Numbered from the stretch's first letter, positions 1 to 9,463 are shown. The stretch is 64,000 nt of DNA from Bacteroidales bacterium UBA1715 (GCA_002317135.1 DCIX01000036.1:50220-114219), one strand, 5' to 3'. Made by a program: numbers and translations. Notes: generated from the sequence alone by a model not told the origin.

Positions 1-1227
1 TTTTGTAGAAATGATTGGTACACCTATTATCCCACTATTGATATCGAACAAATGTGTAAATAAATAATATGCATCTGTAATAGAATTAGAACGGAACAAT
101 CCCCAACCTAAAAACACCAAGAAAAAAACAATGATTAAACGAGGTACCTGACAGATACTATATTTATCTGTTATCCGATATGATTTTATATGTAATATTC
201 GTTCCAAAACTAACAAACCTCCATAATAGGATCCCCATAAAACGAACGTCCAATTCGCTCCATGCCATAAACCACTAATCAAAAAAGTAATAAATAGATT
301 ATAAAAATGTCGTGACATCGATACTCGATTTCCACCTAATGGAATATATACATAATCTCGAAACCAACTACTCAAAGATATATGCCAACGATTCCAAAAT
401 TCTTTTATACTACGGCTCAAATATGGTCGTCTAAAATTTTCCATTAGTTTAAATCCAAATATCCGAGCAATACCTATTGCTATATCGGAATACCCTGAGA
501 AATCAGCATATATCTGAAACATGAAAAATAAGGTTGCCCACATCAAAGGAAAACCACTATAAGTGTGAATATCATTAAACACGATATTCACATATACAGC
601 CAAATTATCAGCAATCACGACTTTCTTGAAAAATCCCCACAAAGCCTGCCTTAAACCACCTGTCAATTGTTCATAATTTAGGTTCCTCGTTTTTTGGAAT
701 TGTGGCAACAAATTAGTCGCTCTTTCTATAGGACCAGCAACTAATTGTGGAAAAAAACTCACGAAAGCAAAAAATTGTACAATATCTTTCGTGGGCTGTA
801 TGTTGTTTCTATACACATCTATACTATAACTCAAAGCCTGAAATGTATAGAAACTAATACCCACAGGTAACATCACATTCAACAACAAGCCATCGGAATT
901 TCCATATCTAAAGATGTCTGCAAAGGACTGAACGAAAAAATTATAATATTTAAATATTGCAAGAATTATCAGATTGACTGATATATTTAATCCATTTATC
1001 AATTTTGCCTTGTCGCGGAATTTTTCTATTAACAACCCACTATACCAACTACAGAAAGATGTAAATGCTATCAAAAAAAGTAACTTCCAATTCCACCAGC
1101 CATAAAAAATATAAGAAATAATAAGGACAAATAGATTCTGTAGCTTCAAATTTCTATTGAAGACAAACCAATACAATAAAAAAACTATTGGTAGAAATAT
1201 AAAGAATTCAATCGAATTAAACTGCAT
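1..1227 (-). CDS. MBOAT family O-acyltransferase (AlgI/DltB-like), 3' end missing
   Basis: An ATG at 1227 opens a frame that stays open for 409 codons to the window edge, so the C-terminus is missing. The translation begins MQFNSIEFFIFLPIVFLLYW and is rich in membrane segments. It contains the blocks SWFRDYVYIPLGGNR and FLISGLWHGANWTFVLWG; the histidine of WHG is the conserved MBOAT active-site residue. AlgI-like members carry an acetyl group across the inner membrane onto an extracytoplasmic polysaccharide, usually with a partner protein, which would lie beyond the left edge. The start is 4 bp downstream of the preceding gene's stop, so it is the last visible gene of a seven-gene glycan operon. 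O-acylation of that operon's product is the likely role (inference); the acyl donor and acceptor cannot be read from the sequence. Confidence 0.9.
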   Translation of the reverse strand, partial: MQFNSIEFFIFLPIVFLLYWFVFNRNLKLQNLFVLIISYIFYGWWNWKLLFLIAFTSFCSWYSGLLIEKFRDKAKLINGLNISVNLIILAIFKYYNFFVQSFADIFRYGNSDGLLLNVMLPVGISFYTFQALSYSIDVYRNNIQPTKDIVQFFAFVSFFPQLVAGPIERATNLLPQFQKTRNLNYEQLTGGLRQALWGFFKKVVIADNLAVYVNIVFNDIHTYSGFPLMWATLFFMFQIYADFSGYSDIAIGIARIFGFKLMENFRRPYLSRSIKEFWNRWHISLSSWFRDYVYIPLGGNRVSMSRHFYNLFITFLISGLWHGANWTFVLWGSYYGGLLVLERILHIKSYRITDKYSICQVPRLIIVFFLVFLGWGLFRSNSITDAYYLFTHLFDINSGIIGVPIISTK

Positions 1228-1231
1228 TTAT

Positions 1232-2227
1232 TTACCAATAACAACCATTTTCTATTAGTTCTGCCCCCCTAGGCCTATTTTTTTCCGAAGGACGAATCCA
1301 ATATTCATTATAGAATTGAGAGACTCTTGGATTATTATCCCAACGAGTACCTTTTATGCCAAACAAAATTTGTAACCAACCTGCTAAATGAATAGCTTGT
1401 TTTCCCATTTGTTTGCAAAAAGCCGCTAAAGGCATCCCATAAGCACCACAACCAATCAAAGCAACATCAAAATCTATTTTCTGTATATCGTCTTTCATTT
1501 TTTGTAAAGCATCAAACCATGTTGCAAATTCTGTTTGTGCTCCTGCAATAGACTGCACAGTCTTATAAGTGATCAATAAGAATTCTGGCAATACATTCTC
1601 GTCTTCCCATAAAAAATTCCTTTTTGCATACTGATTTTCTATTTCCTCCGAAAAAGGGTGAATCACCAACACCCTTTTCCCTTTTAAATTTTTGGTCCAT
1701 GGATTTTTATAGTAAAAAGGAGCATAATACCCATCTAAATTAACACGAACAGCATTTTGTAACTCCTTACGGAACATATATTCTGTTACTTGATAACTAC
1801 CTAAGACATCTATCTGTTTTATTGCCTCGATATTAATTCTATAATATTTTTCCAATAATATTGGTTTATTTGGGAAAAAACCAGCATTTGAACATAATCC
1901 AGACATAACATTTTTAGAGATATTTAATCGAGATCTTTTATGACGAATAAAATCAATATAATCAGACAACCCTAAATTATCTTTTTGTGAAACTTTACAT
2001 TCTTCCAATGTATCCAATTCAAATGTTCCAAACTTCGAGACCATACAAGGCTTACCCTGTTGTATCAAATCAGAAATATAATCATTTGCCTCTTGATCAA
2101 ATTTATCAACATACCGCAAATATTGCCGTCCTTGCAATCCAACATTTTTTATCTCGTACAATGGAAACAATCGTGCATACAAAGTGTGCAAACGCCAAAC
2201 AACAGACATTATTATTCTATCTAACAT
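1232..2227 (-). CDS. GT-D-fold putative glycosyltransferase
   Basis: This is a 331-residue cytoplasmic protein without signal peptide or membrane span. Near residue 63 it has VSKFGTFEL, resembling the '(V/S)R(F/Y)G..E' motif of the GT-D glycosyltransferase fold (DUF1792-like). Its C-terminal third carries DVALIGCGAYGMPLAAF followed by KQAIHLAGWLQILFGIKG. Both blocks are typical of uncharacterised enzymes in surface-polysaccharide loci. The gene overlaps the upstream GT4 gene by 11 bp and is followed 4 bp later by the MBOAT acyltransferase, so translational coupling is likely. An in-frame ATG 18 bp downstream (2209) is an alternative start. The family call rests on motif recognition; the donor and acceptor sugars are unknown. 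Confidence 0.65.
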   Translation of the reverse strand: MLDRIIMSVVWRLHTLYARLFPLYEIKNVGLQGRQYLRYVDKFDQEANDYISDLIQQGKPCMVSKFGTFELDTLEECKVSQKDNLGLSDYIDFIRHKRSRLNISKNVMSGLCSNAGFFPNKPILLEKYYRINIEAIKQIDVLGSYQVTEYMFRKELQNAVRVNLDGYYAPFYYKNPWTKNLKGKRVLVIHPFSEEIENQYAKRNFLWEDENVLPEFLLITYKTVQSIAGAQTEFATWFDALQKMKDDIQKIDFDVALIGCGAYGMPLAAFCKQMGKQAIHLAGWLQILFGIKGTRWDNNPRVSQFYNEYWIRPSEKNRPRGAELIENGCYW

Positions 2228-3371
2228 TATAGCACTCCATTAAAGAATTATAGATAACATCTTCCGAAAATTTATCTCTAGCATACTCCCGTAAATCACA
2301 AGGTTTATAACCATAATAGTTCTTGCGAATCTTCAACATTCCTTCCAATATACTATCAGCTTTTTTTTCTGTCACAATTATTCCAATGTCACCCGTTATA
2401 ATATCCCTTATTCCACCAGAATCTGTAGTAACAATAGGAATTCCTACAGCAAGTGCTTCCGCTAATGTCATACCAAAGGTTTCAATATCACTTGCTGATA
2501 TCAAAACATGTACCTTTTGAAGTAAAAAAACAATCTCTTGTCTTGACATTTTATGAAACATAGTTACAGATTTTTGTAAATCACAAGATATTATTTGCTT
2601 TTCTATCGTATTCCAAAGAGGCCCATCTCCAACAATAATCAATCTGTCGTTGGAATAATGTGAAATATACTTTTCCCACGCATCAACTACCATATCAACA
2701 TTTTTCCGTGGAATTAAATTGCAAATGATCACAAATGTAAAAGCATCATTTTTGTCAATCGAGTATTCTTTAAAGAAAGATGCAGGAACAACATTATGCA
2801 TAACTTGAACCTTGCTGTTGTCTATCGTCAATATTCTTTGCATTTTTTTAAGTTGAAAATGACTTACAAAGAAACATTTCTGAGATTCTTTGCAAACTTT
2901 TCGAGCAAACTTAATATCTCCTATTGTATATTGATTTGGTGCAAAAATAAAGCCCGAACTATGCTCTGTGTGAAAATAAGGGATTTTCAATTCTCTACCC
3001 AAAAAATTCGCAACAACACCTCCCATAAACATAGCATGACCATGTATTATATCTGGACTGCCGTATTTTTTTATATACGTAGAAACAGTATCTAACGATT
3101 TCCTGCATAAACGATTATACGATAAAATCCTAAACTTTGGAATATACACATTTGTAGCAACCCTCATTGTACAAATTCCTTTGTCTTCCTCAATGGAAAT
3201 AATCTCTTTTGCTCCACGTAAAGTATCTACAAATGTTCCAGTAACATACGCATGAAGAAGACCAACAGTATGTCCTCTTTTCTGCAACATACGAGCTTGT
3301 TCCTCTACGAAACTCCCACCTACAGGGGTCTCTGCATTTTTATACCAAGATGTAACTATTAAAATGTGCAT
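2217..3371 (-). CDS. Glycosyltransferase family 4 (GT-B fold)
   Basis: A 384-residue GT-B glycosyltransferase. The N-terminal acceptor domain starts MHILIVTSWYKNAETPVGGS and includes the HGHAMFMGG loop. The C-terminal nucleotide-sugar domain has IICNLIPRKNVDMVVDAW, then IIVGDGPL, then the retaining-GT4 E-x7-E signature within SDIETFGMTLAEALAVG near residue 300. GT4 enzymes are retaining transferases acting on the cytoplasmic face of the membrane on lipid-linked oligosaccharides. The gene starts directly at the stop of the upstream GT2 gene with no gap and overlaps the downstream GT-D gene by 11 bp. It therefore probably adds one residue of the repeat unit built by this operon. The specific sugar cannot be inferred. 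Confidence 0.92.
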   Translation of the reverse strand: MHILIVTSWYKNAETPVGGSFVEEQARMLQKRGHTVGLLHAYVTGTFVDTLRGAKEIISIEEDKGICTMRVATNVYIPKFRILSYNRLCRKSLDTVSTYIKKYGSPDIIHGHAMFMGGVVANFLGRELKIPYFHTEHSSGFIFAPNQYTIGDIKFARKVCKESQKCFFVSHFQLKKMQRILTIDNSKVQVMHNVVPASFFKEYSIDKNDAFTFVIICNLIPRKNVDMVVDAWEKYISHYSNDRLIIVGDGPLWNTIEKQIISCDLQKSVTMFHKMSRQEIVFLLQKVHVLISASDIETFGMTLAEALAVGIPIVTTDSGGIRDIITGDIGIIVTEKKADSILEGMLKIRKNYYGYKPCDLREYARDKFSEDVIYNSLMECYNVR

Positions 3372-4280
3372 TTATCCTTGTAATATCTGATGAAAAGGTA
3401 ATTTTATACATGTTAAAACATTACCAAATGTTTTAGAATTATGCAATAAACGGCACGCAATAGAATACATTTCCCAATACTGTTGATTTACCCGTGCCAT
3501 GTAAAGATACATTTTTAATTTTGCATTTCTATACAATTTAAAATCTTCATGAGAAATTAAGCAAGAAAATAAATCCACATAATTTTTCTCTAAATCATTT
3601 ATTGCATCAATATATCTATCCACATCACATAAGGAGACCTGTCTATTCCCCATTGCTACTGTTGATTCCGAATGCTGAACTACACAATAGCCCTGTATCT
3701 TTGTTTGAACATAATCATATTGAGCCAACAATCGAAAATATAAATGTGTATCTTCCCATAAAGAAAAACGTGTGTCAAATTTATTCATTTCAAAAAAACA
3801 TCTTGGGATGGCAGCCTGCCAAACTCCAATAACACTATTATTCAGAAACAGACTTTTCAATATATTTTTTTCGTTATTTGGAAGCAATACGCCAAAATGT
3901 TTTTTTACACCCTTATTTTCTATAATTACATCATGAAAATAAAGTATCTTTTTTTCTTCATTTTGATTTATTTGGTCATATAAATCAGAAAGAAATGTTG
4001 GCATAAAATAATCATCACTATCTAAAAACAAAACAAAATCTCCCTGGGCGTGTAAAATTCCATTATTTCTTGCGGCACTCCGTTCTGCATTATCTTGATA
4101 CACATACAAGATTCGAGAATCCTTATAGTTACTAACTATTTCTTTTGTGTTATCAGTACTACCATCATCAACAATAATAAGTTCCCAATCTTTGTAAAGC
4201 TGTGAAACAACGGAATAAATCGCTTTCGACAGAAAAGCAGCTCTATTGTATGTTGGTACTATTATAGAAAAAAAAGGCAT
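3372..4280 (-). CDS. Glycosyltransferase family 2
   Basis: A 302-residue GT-A family 2 enzyme. The N-terminus FFSIIVPTYNRAAFLSKAI and the nucleotide-binding IIVDDGSTDNT are canonical, and the metal-binding DxD appears as LFLDSDDYF near residue 85. The C-terminal part is helical without obvious membrane spans, so this is a soluble or membrane-associated transferase that adds a sugar to a lipid-linked acceptor. Its ATG overlaps the last base of the upstream GT32 stop codon (TAATG arrangement), and its own stop abuts the GT4 start. Inverting stereochemistry follows from the family; the linkage is unknown. Confidence 0.92.
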   Translation of the reverse strand: MPFFSIIVPTYNRAAFLSKAIYSVVSQLYKDWELIIVDDGSTDNTKEIVSNYKDSRILYVYQDNAERSAARNNGILHAQGDFVLFLDSDDYFMPTFLSDLYDQINQNEEKKILYFHDVIIENKGVKKHFGVLLPNNEKNILKSLFLNNSVIGVWQAAIPRCFFEMNKFDTRFSLWEDTHLYFRLLAQYDYVQTKIQGYCVVQHSESTVAMGNRQVSLCDVDRYIDAINDLEKNYVDLFSCLISHEDFKLYRNAKLKMYLYMARVNQQYWEMYSIACRLLHNSKTFGNVLTCIKLPFHQILQG

Positions 4281-5062
4281 TATTTCTTTATATGTAGTTG
4301 ACGTAATAAATGATACGCTAAATCTTTATAATATCTAATAGGTTGAATTGGCTGATGAATCAATCTCCGTCCGGCCAATTTCCAACCTTTAGCCCATCGG
4401 TTATTCCAAAAAAAACGAAATTCATCATCAAACCAAGCTGCATTCCACAAATGTACAGCAAAAGTATTAGACTGAACATACGATTTAGGATTTACAGTAT
4501 CAGCTTTCTCAAAAGGCATAGGACAAAAAGCAAAGTGTGGAAGAATTAGATTCCCATATATTATTTGCTCTTTGTTTTCATATTTTGCCAATCCATATTG
4601 TTGAAATATCGGAGTTATTACTTTAGGGATTTCTATATAACAATAATCTATCAAATCTTGTTCTGATAAATTCAAGTAATATTCCAAACAAGATTTGATT
4701 ATATCATTCCCTTTTTCCGATCCAACAACAACTGGCTCAACCATACCATTGCATGCAAAATTCCAAAAGGATTTATAATGAAGTAACATATCAAACGGCT
4801 TTATCATAAGCACATCTGTATCCAGAAAAATACCACCTTCATTATACAATATTTTTAAACGCATATAATCTGTTACAAAAGCCCATTTCTTATCTTTATA
4901 AGCTTTTTTCACAAAAGGATTATCAAATACAATATCCTTTGCTGTCCACTGTCGAAATTCATAACCTACCAATATTTTCTTCCAAGAACTTAAACATTCT
5001 TGAATTATTGTAGGATAAGACTCTCCACTAAACCAACAATAATGTATAATCTTAGGAATCAT
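4280..5062 (-). CDS. GT32-type glycosyltransferase (DXD sugar-binding domain)
   Basis: A 260-residue protein starting MIPKIIHYCWFSGESYPTII, the typical opening of OCH1-like/GT32 transferases in capsule loci. It continues with WAFVTDYMRLKILYNEGG and IFLDTDVLM; the LDTD is the metal-binding DXD. A C-terminal FAVHLWNAAWF block is also characteristic. Members transfer sugars such as mannose or galactose in polysaccharide synthesis. The start overlaps the previous gene's stop by 4 bp (ATGA) and its stop overlaps the next start by one base, so it is firmly inside the operon. The donor sugar is not predictable. Confidence 0.88.
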   Translation of the reverse strand: MIPKIIHYCWFSGESYPTIIQECLSSWKKILVGYEFRQWTAKDIVFDNPFVKKAYKDKKWAFVTDYMRLKILYNEGGIFLDTDVLMIKPFDMLLHYKSFWNFACNGMVEPVVVGSEKGNDIIKSCLEYYLNLSEQDLIDYCYIEIPKVITPIFQQYGLAKYENKEQIIYGNLILPHFAFCPMPFEKADTVNPKSYVQSNTFAVHLWNAAWFDDEFRFFWNNRWAKGWKLAGRRLIHQPIQPIRYYKDLAYHLLRQLHIKK

Positions 5063-6021
5063 ATAGTAAGTTTATTCTTAATACTTTTACAGCTTTCTAC
5101 AACAAATCGTTTTATTAAACGAATATAAAAAACAAATTTTAATTTTATAGAAAACGAAGGATTTACATACTTAACTTGAAACAAATTTTTATATGTAAAA
5201 AAACACAGCCAACGATCAACCAACCAATAATATTTTTTTTGTAGAACACATAAATTATTCGTTTTCGCCAGTTTTTTAAAAAAACGTATAATCTTTGTAT
5301 TCTCATTCATTCGAACAACCTCTTTCTCAAGAGAAAAAATATTCCTAGTCGTTCTATCATGTTGACGCCAAAAATTAAGAGGTTCTGCAACATGAGCAAT
5401 ATCTCCATAAAAACAGAATTGAGCAAAAAACAACCAGTCGCCACAATATTGGAAACCTTCAGGGAACAATATTTTTTTTACAATATCTTTCCTAAAAAGA
5501 ACAGAACTCGTATTTGAAACGATATTCTTGTATGCCCAGTATTCTGAAAACAGAACCTTCCCTTCTTCTACAAAATCAGAATCCCATTTTGTAGCAGATA
5601 AATCTTTTAACCATTGTGTTGTATCTGAATATGCAACTCCTTCCACATCAACTATAGAACTTTTGGAATAGACAAGCACAACATTTTCAGTTATTTTTTC
5701 CACCAAACGTTCCAAAAAGAAAGGAGACGAATAATCATCGCTCTCTGCAATCCAAATCCACTCTCCTCTTGCCAAATTAATACCTTTTTTCCATTGTGAA
5801 AAAAGTGACCCTGAATTTGTATCATTATAGACAACATGCGAAACCTTGGGATGATTTCTATAATTTTCTATAATTGTCCGTGAATTATCTGTAGAGCAAT
5901 CGTCCAATAATATAAGTTCATAATTTTCATAAGATTGATTAAATATAGTATCTATCCTCTGTTGTAGAAACAGAGCATGATTGTAATTAGGGAGTATTAT
6001 CGAAATAAATGCATCCTTCAT
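5059..6021 (-). CDS. Glycosyltransferase family 2
   Basis: A family 2 transferase, about 320 residues with the start chosen here. It shows ISIILPNYNHALFLQQRI, then LILLDDCSTDNS, and a DxD in WIAESDDYSS. A lysine- and aromatic-rich tail of about 100 residues follows the catalytic domain and could attach the enzyme to the membrane. I place the start at the ATG at 6021, which makes an ATGA overlap with the upstream stop, exactly as at the next junction. An in-frame TTG at 6039 would add six residues but is less likely. Second of three GT2 enzymes in the operon, so it should form a different linkage from its neighbours. Confidence 0.9.
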   Translation of the reverse strand: MKDAFISIILPNYNHALFLQQRIDTIFNQSYENYELILLDDCSTDNSRTIIENYRNHPKVSHVVYNDTNSGSLFSQWKKGINLARGEWIWIAESDDYSSPFFLERLVEKITENVVLVYSKSSIVDVEGVAYSDTTQWLKDLSATKWDSDFVEEGKVLFSEYWAYKNIVSNTSSVLFRKDIVKKILFPEGFQYCGDWLFFAQFCFYGDIAHVAEPLNFWRQHDRTTRNIFSLEKEVVRMNENTKIIRFFKKLAKTNNLCVLQKKYYWLVDRWLCFFTYKNLFQVKYVNPSFSIKLKFVFYIRLIKRFVVESCKSIKNKLTI

Positions 6022-6905
6022 TTTTTTGCCCCAAAACAAATTGCATGTTTAATGCGACAAAAAGCTAAAGCAACTTTATAACTTTTTGAATCACAGATTA
6101 ATTTATATAAATTTAACAAATATTTTTCATTAATTGATATTTGCTTTTCTAATTCGTCCCTTATTTCTAATACATCAATATACGAAATAAGTTTTGATAA
6201 CATCACAAGACCTGCAATACGCCTATTAAATTCATCCGTAGTAGACCAGATTCCACTACCCCAACGATAAACGGCCATCACATGATCTAATCTATATATC
6301 AAACCTTTTTGAGCCAAAAGCATCCACAAAGGATAATCAGAAACCTTTAAACCTACTAAATTTGAAAAGTCAGATAGAATCTTTTTGTCTACTCTGAAAA
6401 GCACAGAAACAGTTTGAATATAATTTCCCTTTGCCAAATCTCTAATAGAAGTCGTTTCCGCAACCTTAGATGTTATATGATCTTCTTTCATTTTATGTTC
6501 TAATAAATCATAAATCCTTACGGGATGGAAACACAAAAAATAATTCACATGACTTTCCAAAAAATCCACCTGTTTTTGCAACTTCAACGGATCAGTCCAA
6601 TAATCGTCCCCTTCGCACATGGCAATATATTTACCTTGAGCGCGTTCAAAGTTTATATTTATTCCAATGAAACCTTTCCCTTGTGAATACTGGTTTTCTC
6701 TTTGGTAATATGGTTTAAAAATATCTGGATATTTTTCAGTATATTCCCGAATTATATCGGCAGAATGATCTGTAGAGGCATCATCATGCACTAATACTTC
6801 TATCGGGAATGTTGTTTTTTGCATAACAAAGCCTTCAAAACATTCGCGAAGAAAAGGTTCGTGATTATACACTAAACAACAAATTGAAACCAATGGAGTA
6901 TCCAT
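6018..6905 (-). CDS. Glycosyltransferase family 2, first gene of the glycan operon
   Basis: A 295-residue GT2 enzyme with VSICCLVYNHEPFLRECFEG, then VLVHDDASTDHS, and the acidic metal-binding motif CEGDDYWTDP near residue 97. This subgroup (YNHE plus GDDYW) is common in Bacteroidota capsule, O-antigen and exopolysaccharide clusters. It is the promoter-proximal gene of seven co-directional genes running off the left edge. The 163 bp upstream carry no gene and only a weak promoter-like match. It probably adds an early sugar of the repeat unit, although GT2 order does not prove reaction order. Confidence 0.91.
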   Translation of the reverse strand: MDTPLVSICCLVYNHEPFLRECFEGFVMQKTTFPIEVLVHDDASTDHSADIIREYTEKYPDIFKPYYQRENQYSQGKGFIGININFERAQGKYIAMCEGDDYWTDPLKLQKQVDFLESHVNYFLCFHPVRIYDLLEHKMKEDHITSKVAETTSIRDLAKGNYIQTVSVLFRVDKKILSDFSNLVGLKVSDYPLWMLLAQKGLIYRLDHVMAVYRWGSGIWSTTDEFNRRIAGLVMLSKLISYIDVLEIRDELEKQISINEKYLLNLYKLICDSKSYKVALAFCRIKHAICFGAKK

Positions 6906-6920
6906 ATCATTTACATTTTC

Positions 6921-6950
6921 GTAAACTTACAATTTTTATCGATACTACAA
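6921..6950 (-). promoter_or_regulatory. Weak candidate promoter of the glycan operon
   Basis: On the minus strand TAAGTTTA (6922-6929) resembles the Bacteroidota -7 box TAnnTTTG with one mismatch, and a TTG lies about 18 bp upstream. It is the best match in the 163-bp gap before the first GT2 gene. No better promoter and no RNA gene are visible in 6906-7068. Confidence 0.3.
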
Positions 6951-7068
6951 GCTTTTTCCAGTAATATTCTCACTGATTCTTCAACTCAACTATTTTATTA
7001 CAATTACAAGCAGGGCACTGTGTTATTTTATGTTATAAATATCATTTACTTGTACAAACAAGAAATAC

Positions 7069-7404
7069 CTATCTTTTTTTCCGCATAACCAGATATAGAT
7101 AATTCTTACCCTCCTTTGATAAATAACTTCTTCCCACCCATTTATTTTCTAATTCTGGGCGTGTTTTTATAAAATAAGACTCTACTTTATTTGCAAAATT
7201 TTCTGAACTTGTTACATACTTTATAACCATTCTTGTCCAACCAGAATGTTTCTGATGCTCATCAAACCTATTTTGAGGATCACGACCAGTTATACCCACC
7301 TTCACATCCTCATAATAACGTAGATATTGAGATATTGCTCTATTAATATAATTTATAACATCTGCGGGACTACCTGTCCAATAATCATATTCTACTTTTT
7401 TCAT
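7069..7404 (-). CDS. Small protein, possibly GIY-YIG-nuclease-like, downstream of rloAB
   Basis: A 111-residue basic protein that I do not recognise with certainty. Its centre, VKVGITGRDPQNRFDEHQK, resembles the second strand and arginine helix of GIY-YIG/T5orf172-type nuclease domains (pattern K-I-G-x-T ... R-x-x-x-H). VESYFI further on could supply the family's catalytic glutamate. The first GIY..YIG strand is not evident; a tryptophan/tyrosine-rich segment replaces it, so this may be a divergent or non-catalytic relative. It lies 41 bp downstream of the RloB-like gene on the same strand, with no terminator between, so co-expression is plausible. It could be a third component of the defence module or a passenger. 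Confidence 0.5.
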   Translation of the reverse strand: MKKVEYDYWTGSPADVINYINRAISQYLRYYEDVKVGITGRDPQNRFDEHQKHSGWTRMVIKYVTSSENFANKVESYFIKTRPELENKWVGRSYLSKEGKNYLYLVMRKKR

Positions 7405-7445
7405 AAAAATTGCTATTGGTATCCAATAATTTAAAATAAATAAAC

Positions 7446-8093
7446 CTACATTTTATTATCTATTCCCAAAAACTGCCAAAGTTTATACATTTCAGAAACA
7501 CTTTTCGATTGACATTCATCAAAATCAAAATGATTCAACCTTTCAAAATCCATTTGTTTCAAAAAAGGTAATAATTTAGTAAATAACCCTGTACTATAGT
7601 CTCTTTTAGACTTCGAATATTGTTCAAACAGACGATTATCAATTTGAAATTTCTTTAAATCTACCAACAATTCTGAATAGGTTTGATAATATTTACTAAC
7701 AAACTGATTTTTGTGCAAATAATACCAATACTCAAAACAAGGATTATTGACAATTATGGTAATTTTATCCTTTAAGTCAAGATTCATCAGAACTTTTTGA
7801 CAATACGATTTAAAATCATTTACAGATTTATTTTTCGACCTTGCCTCACGGTTTTCCTTATTTACAGTATCAAAATCAACAATCCAAAACACATGTTTAT
7901 ACCCTTTTCCACACGCATCTATAACATTCTTAAATTGTTGTTTTATGGAATTTCCGCTTAATTTAGGTTCTATTGTCATCTTCAGATTATAATAGTGCTG
8001 AAACAAACGTAAATACCATTGCTCCGTATCTCCTTCAACCACGACAAAATAGCCAAGTTCCCGTCCGTTTCTTTTATTTTTTCTTCGTGCCAT
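7446..8093 (-). CDS. RloB-like / AbiLii-like TOPRIM-type protein
   Basis: A 215-residue protein beginning with a basic stretch (ARRKNKRNGRELGYFVVVEG) that leads into EGDTEQWYLRLF, the conserved acidic opening of RloB-family proteins. VFWIVDFDTVNKEN follows (acidic metal-site candidate), then NPCFEYWYYLHKNQF, the usual RloB 'N-P-x-F-E-x-W' block. RloB proteins look like TOPRIM-type nucleases and are encoded beside RloA ATPases; the same pair forms the lactococcal abortive-infection system AbiL. The ATG overlaps the ATPase stop by one base (TAATG), so the two are translationally coupled. Probable role: nuclease or effector partner of the ATPase in phage defence (inference from family). Confidence 0.8.
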   Translation of the reverse strand: MARRKNKRNGRELGYFVVVEGDTEQWYLRLFQHYYNLKMTIEPKLSGNSIKQQFKNVIDACGKGYKHVFWIVDFDTVNKENREARSKNKSVNDFKSYCQKVLMNLDLKDKITIIVNNPCFEYWYYLHKNQFVSKYYQTYSELLVDLKKFQIDNRLFEQYSKSKRDYSTGLFTKLLPFLKQMDFERLNHFDFDECQSKSVSEMYKLWQFLGIDNKM

Positions 8094-9442
8094 TATTCTT
8101 CCGCAATAAACAATAAATCATTTGAAACATTAGGAATTCCACCTAATTTACCTACTGTATATGCATTATAAATGCTTGTTGTATTTCGAATTACTGAACT
8201 ATCAAAATCAGCAAAAGAATATAATTCAGTTGATGCATCTTCACGTTTATTCGCTATCCATAAAGAATCTTTTCTAATCAGATCTTTTTTTTGTAAAAAC
8301 TCTCTATTATGCGTTGTAAAAAGGATTTGTGACGATTCAATATTTTTCAAATATGTCACAATAAATGCCTCATACAAATCGGGATGTAACGACGTTTCCA
8401 ATTCATCTATAACCAGGATTCCCGATTTATTTTTTAGATATAACAAAATTCCAATCAAACCTAAATAGCGTTTTGTTCCATCTGATTCTAACGATAAGGG
8501 AAGTTCAAATCTGCCATCACTTGCAGTATGATTCACTATTACATTAGAAAGTTGCAATCCCCCATCTAACGAATTAAGGTGAACATCTAATTCGCTAGAA
8601 AAAAATTCTTTCATATCTAAAGATATATTTTTCCCCATAGATTCAGCAACAATATCTTTTATTCCAGATTTTTTCTTTTCCAAGCGCAGATTCGTAATGT
8701 TAAAATCTGCATTTTTCAACATTCCAACGACATCCGATACTAAAGTTTCACTTTCTTCCAACTTTGATATTGTGTAATAATAAATAGGTGTTTGAGGTGC
8801 AACAAAGTCAACATCCAATGTTCTGCACCAATCTTTTACATCTTTTAATGCTTTTATATCAGCACTTATTTGGGAAAAACCTGCTAAGACCGTCTCATTC
8901 ACTAAAGTACGAATTTCGAGTTCTCTTTTAACAAGAACATCTATTTTCAACCCTAAATTAAATTGTATTATTGGTACTTGTTTTTCAATATCCGTTACCC
9001 TATTATAAATCAATTTAGATTTAGTTGCTGTTAAATATGGATATACCTGTAATTTCTCTGAGACAATAACTCTTTTATTAAACTCAACTTGATAATTATA
9101 TTTCGTTTGATTTATAACAAAATTCACCTCCATTTTTGAATTATGCAAATAACTCATCTTAAATGGTTCAAATTTCAAGTTTTCATTTTTATCAACTTGT
9201 TTTTTTTCTATTAGTGACTTAAAAAAAGCTACTGCAACCAAAACATTTGATTTACCAGAAGCATTTGCCCCATAAATAGAAGCTATCTTCAACAATTTCA
9301 ATGGTTTCCTATTTGGAGCAACATCTGCAATGGTTACAAAATAATAATCTTCTAAACCTTTTACCTTCGTATCAGGCTCAAAAGTGATTGTTTGCCTATC
9401 TTTTATAGACAAAAAATTTTCTACAGAAAAATCTACTATCAT
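8093..9442 (-). CDS. RloA-like / AbiLi-like AAA ATPase
   Basis: An ATPase of about 449 residues of the AAA15/21 SMC-like group. After IVDFSVENFLSIKDRQT it shows Walker A in YGANASGKSNVL. A long central insertion of about 270 residues precedes LESDGTKRYLGLIGILLYL (signature-like), Walker B GILVIDELETSLHPDL, and the H-loop ILFTTHNREFL. This is the domain order of RloA and of the ATPase in AbiL, OLD-like and related defence pairs. The start is placed at the ATG at 9442: a TTG at 9466 would lie inside the -7 box at 9464-9471 and so upstream of the predicted transcript start. It is the first gene of a three-gene run with rloB and the small 7069-7404 gene. Confidence 0.82.
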   Translation of the reverse strand: MIVDFSVENFLSIKDRQTITFEPDTKVKGLEDYYFVTIADVAPNRKPLKLLKIASIYGANASGKSNVLVAVAFFKSLIEKKQVDKNENLKFEPFKMSYLHNSKMEVNFVINQTKYNYQVEFNKRVIVSEKLQVYPYLTATKSKLIYNRVTDIEKQVPIIQFNLGLKIDVLVKRELEIRTLVNETVLAGFSQISADIKALKDVKDWCRTLDVDFVAPQTPIYYYTISKLEESETLVSDVVGMLKNADFNITNLRLEKKKSGIKDIVAESMGKNISLDMKEFFSSELDVHLNSLDGGLQLSNVIVNHTASDGRFELPLSLESDGTKRYLGLIGILLYLKNKSGILVIDELETSLHPDLYEAFIVTYLKNIESSQILFTTHNREFLQKKDLIRKDSLWIANKREDASTELYSFADFDSSVIRNTTSIYNAYTVGKLGGIPNVSNDLLFIAEE

Positions 9443-9463
9443 GCCACATATTCTATTTACAGA

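Noticed and set aside
7069..9442. Retron or toxin-antitoxin module
   Set aside because: No reverse transcriptase and no msr/msd-like inverted structure are present, and the ATPase/RloB motifs explain the genes better.
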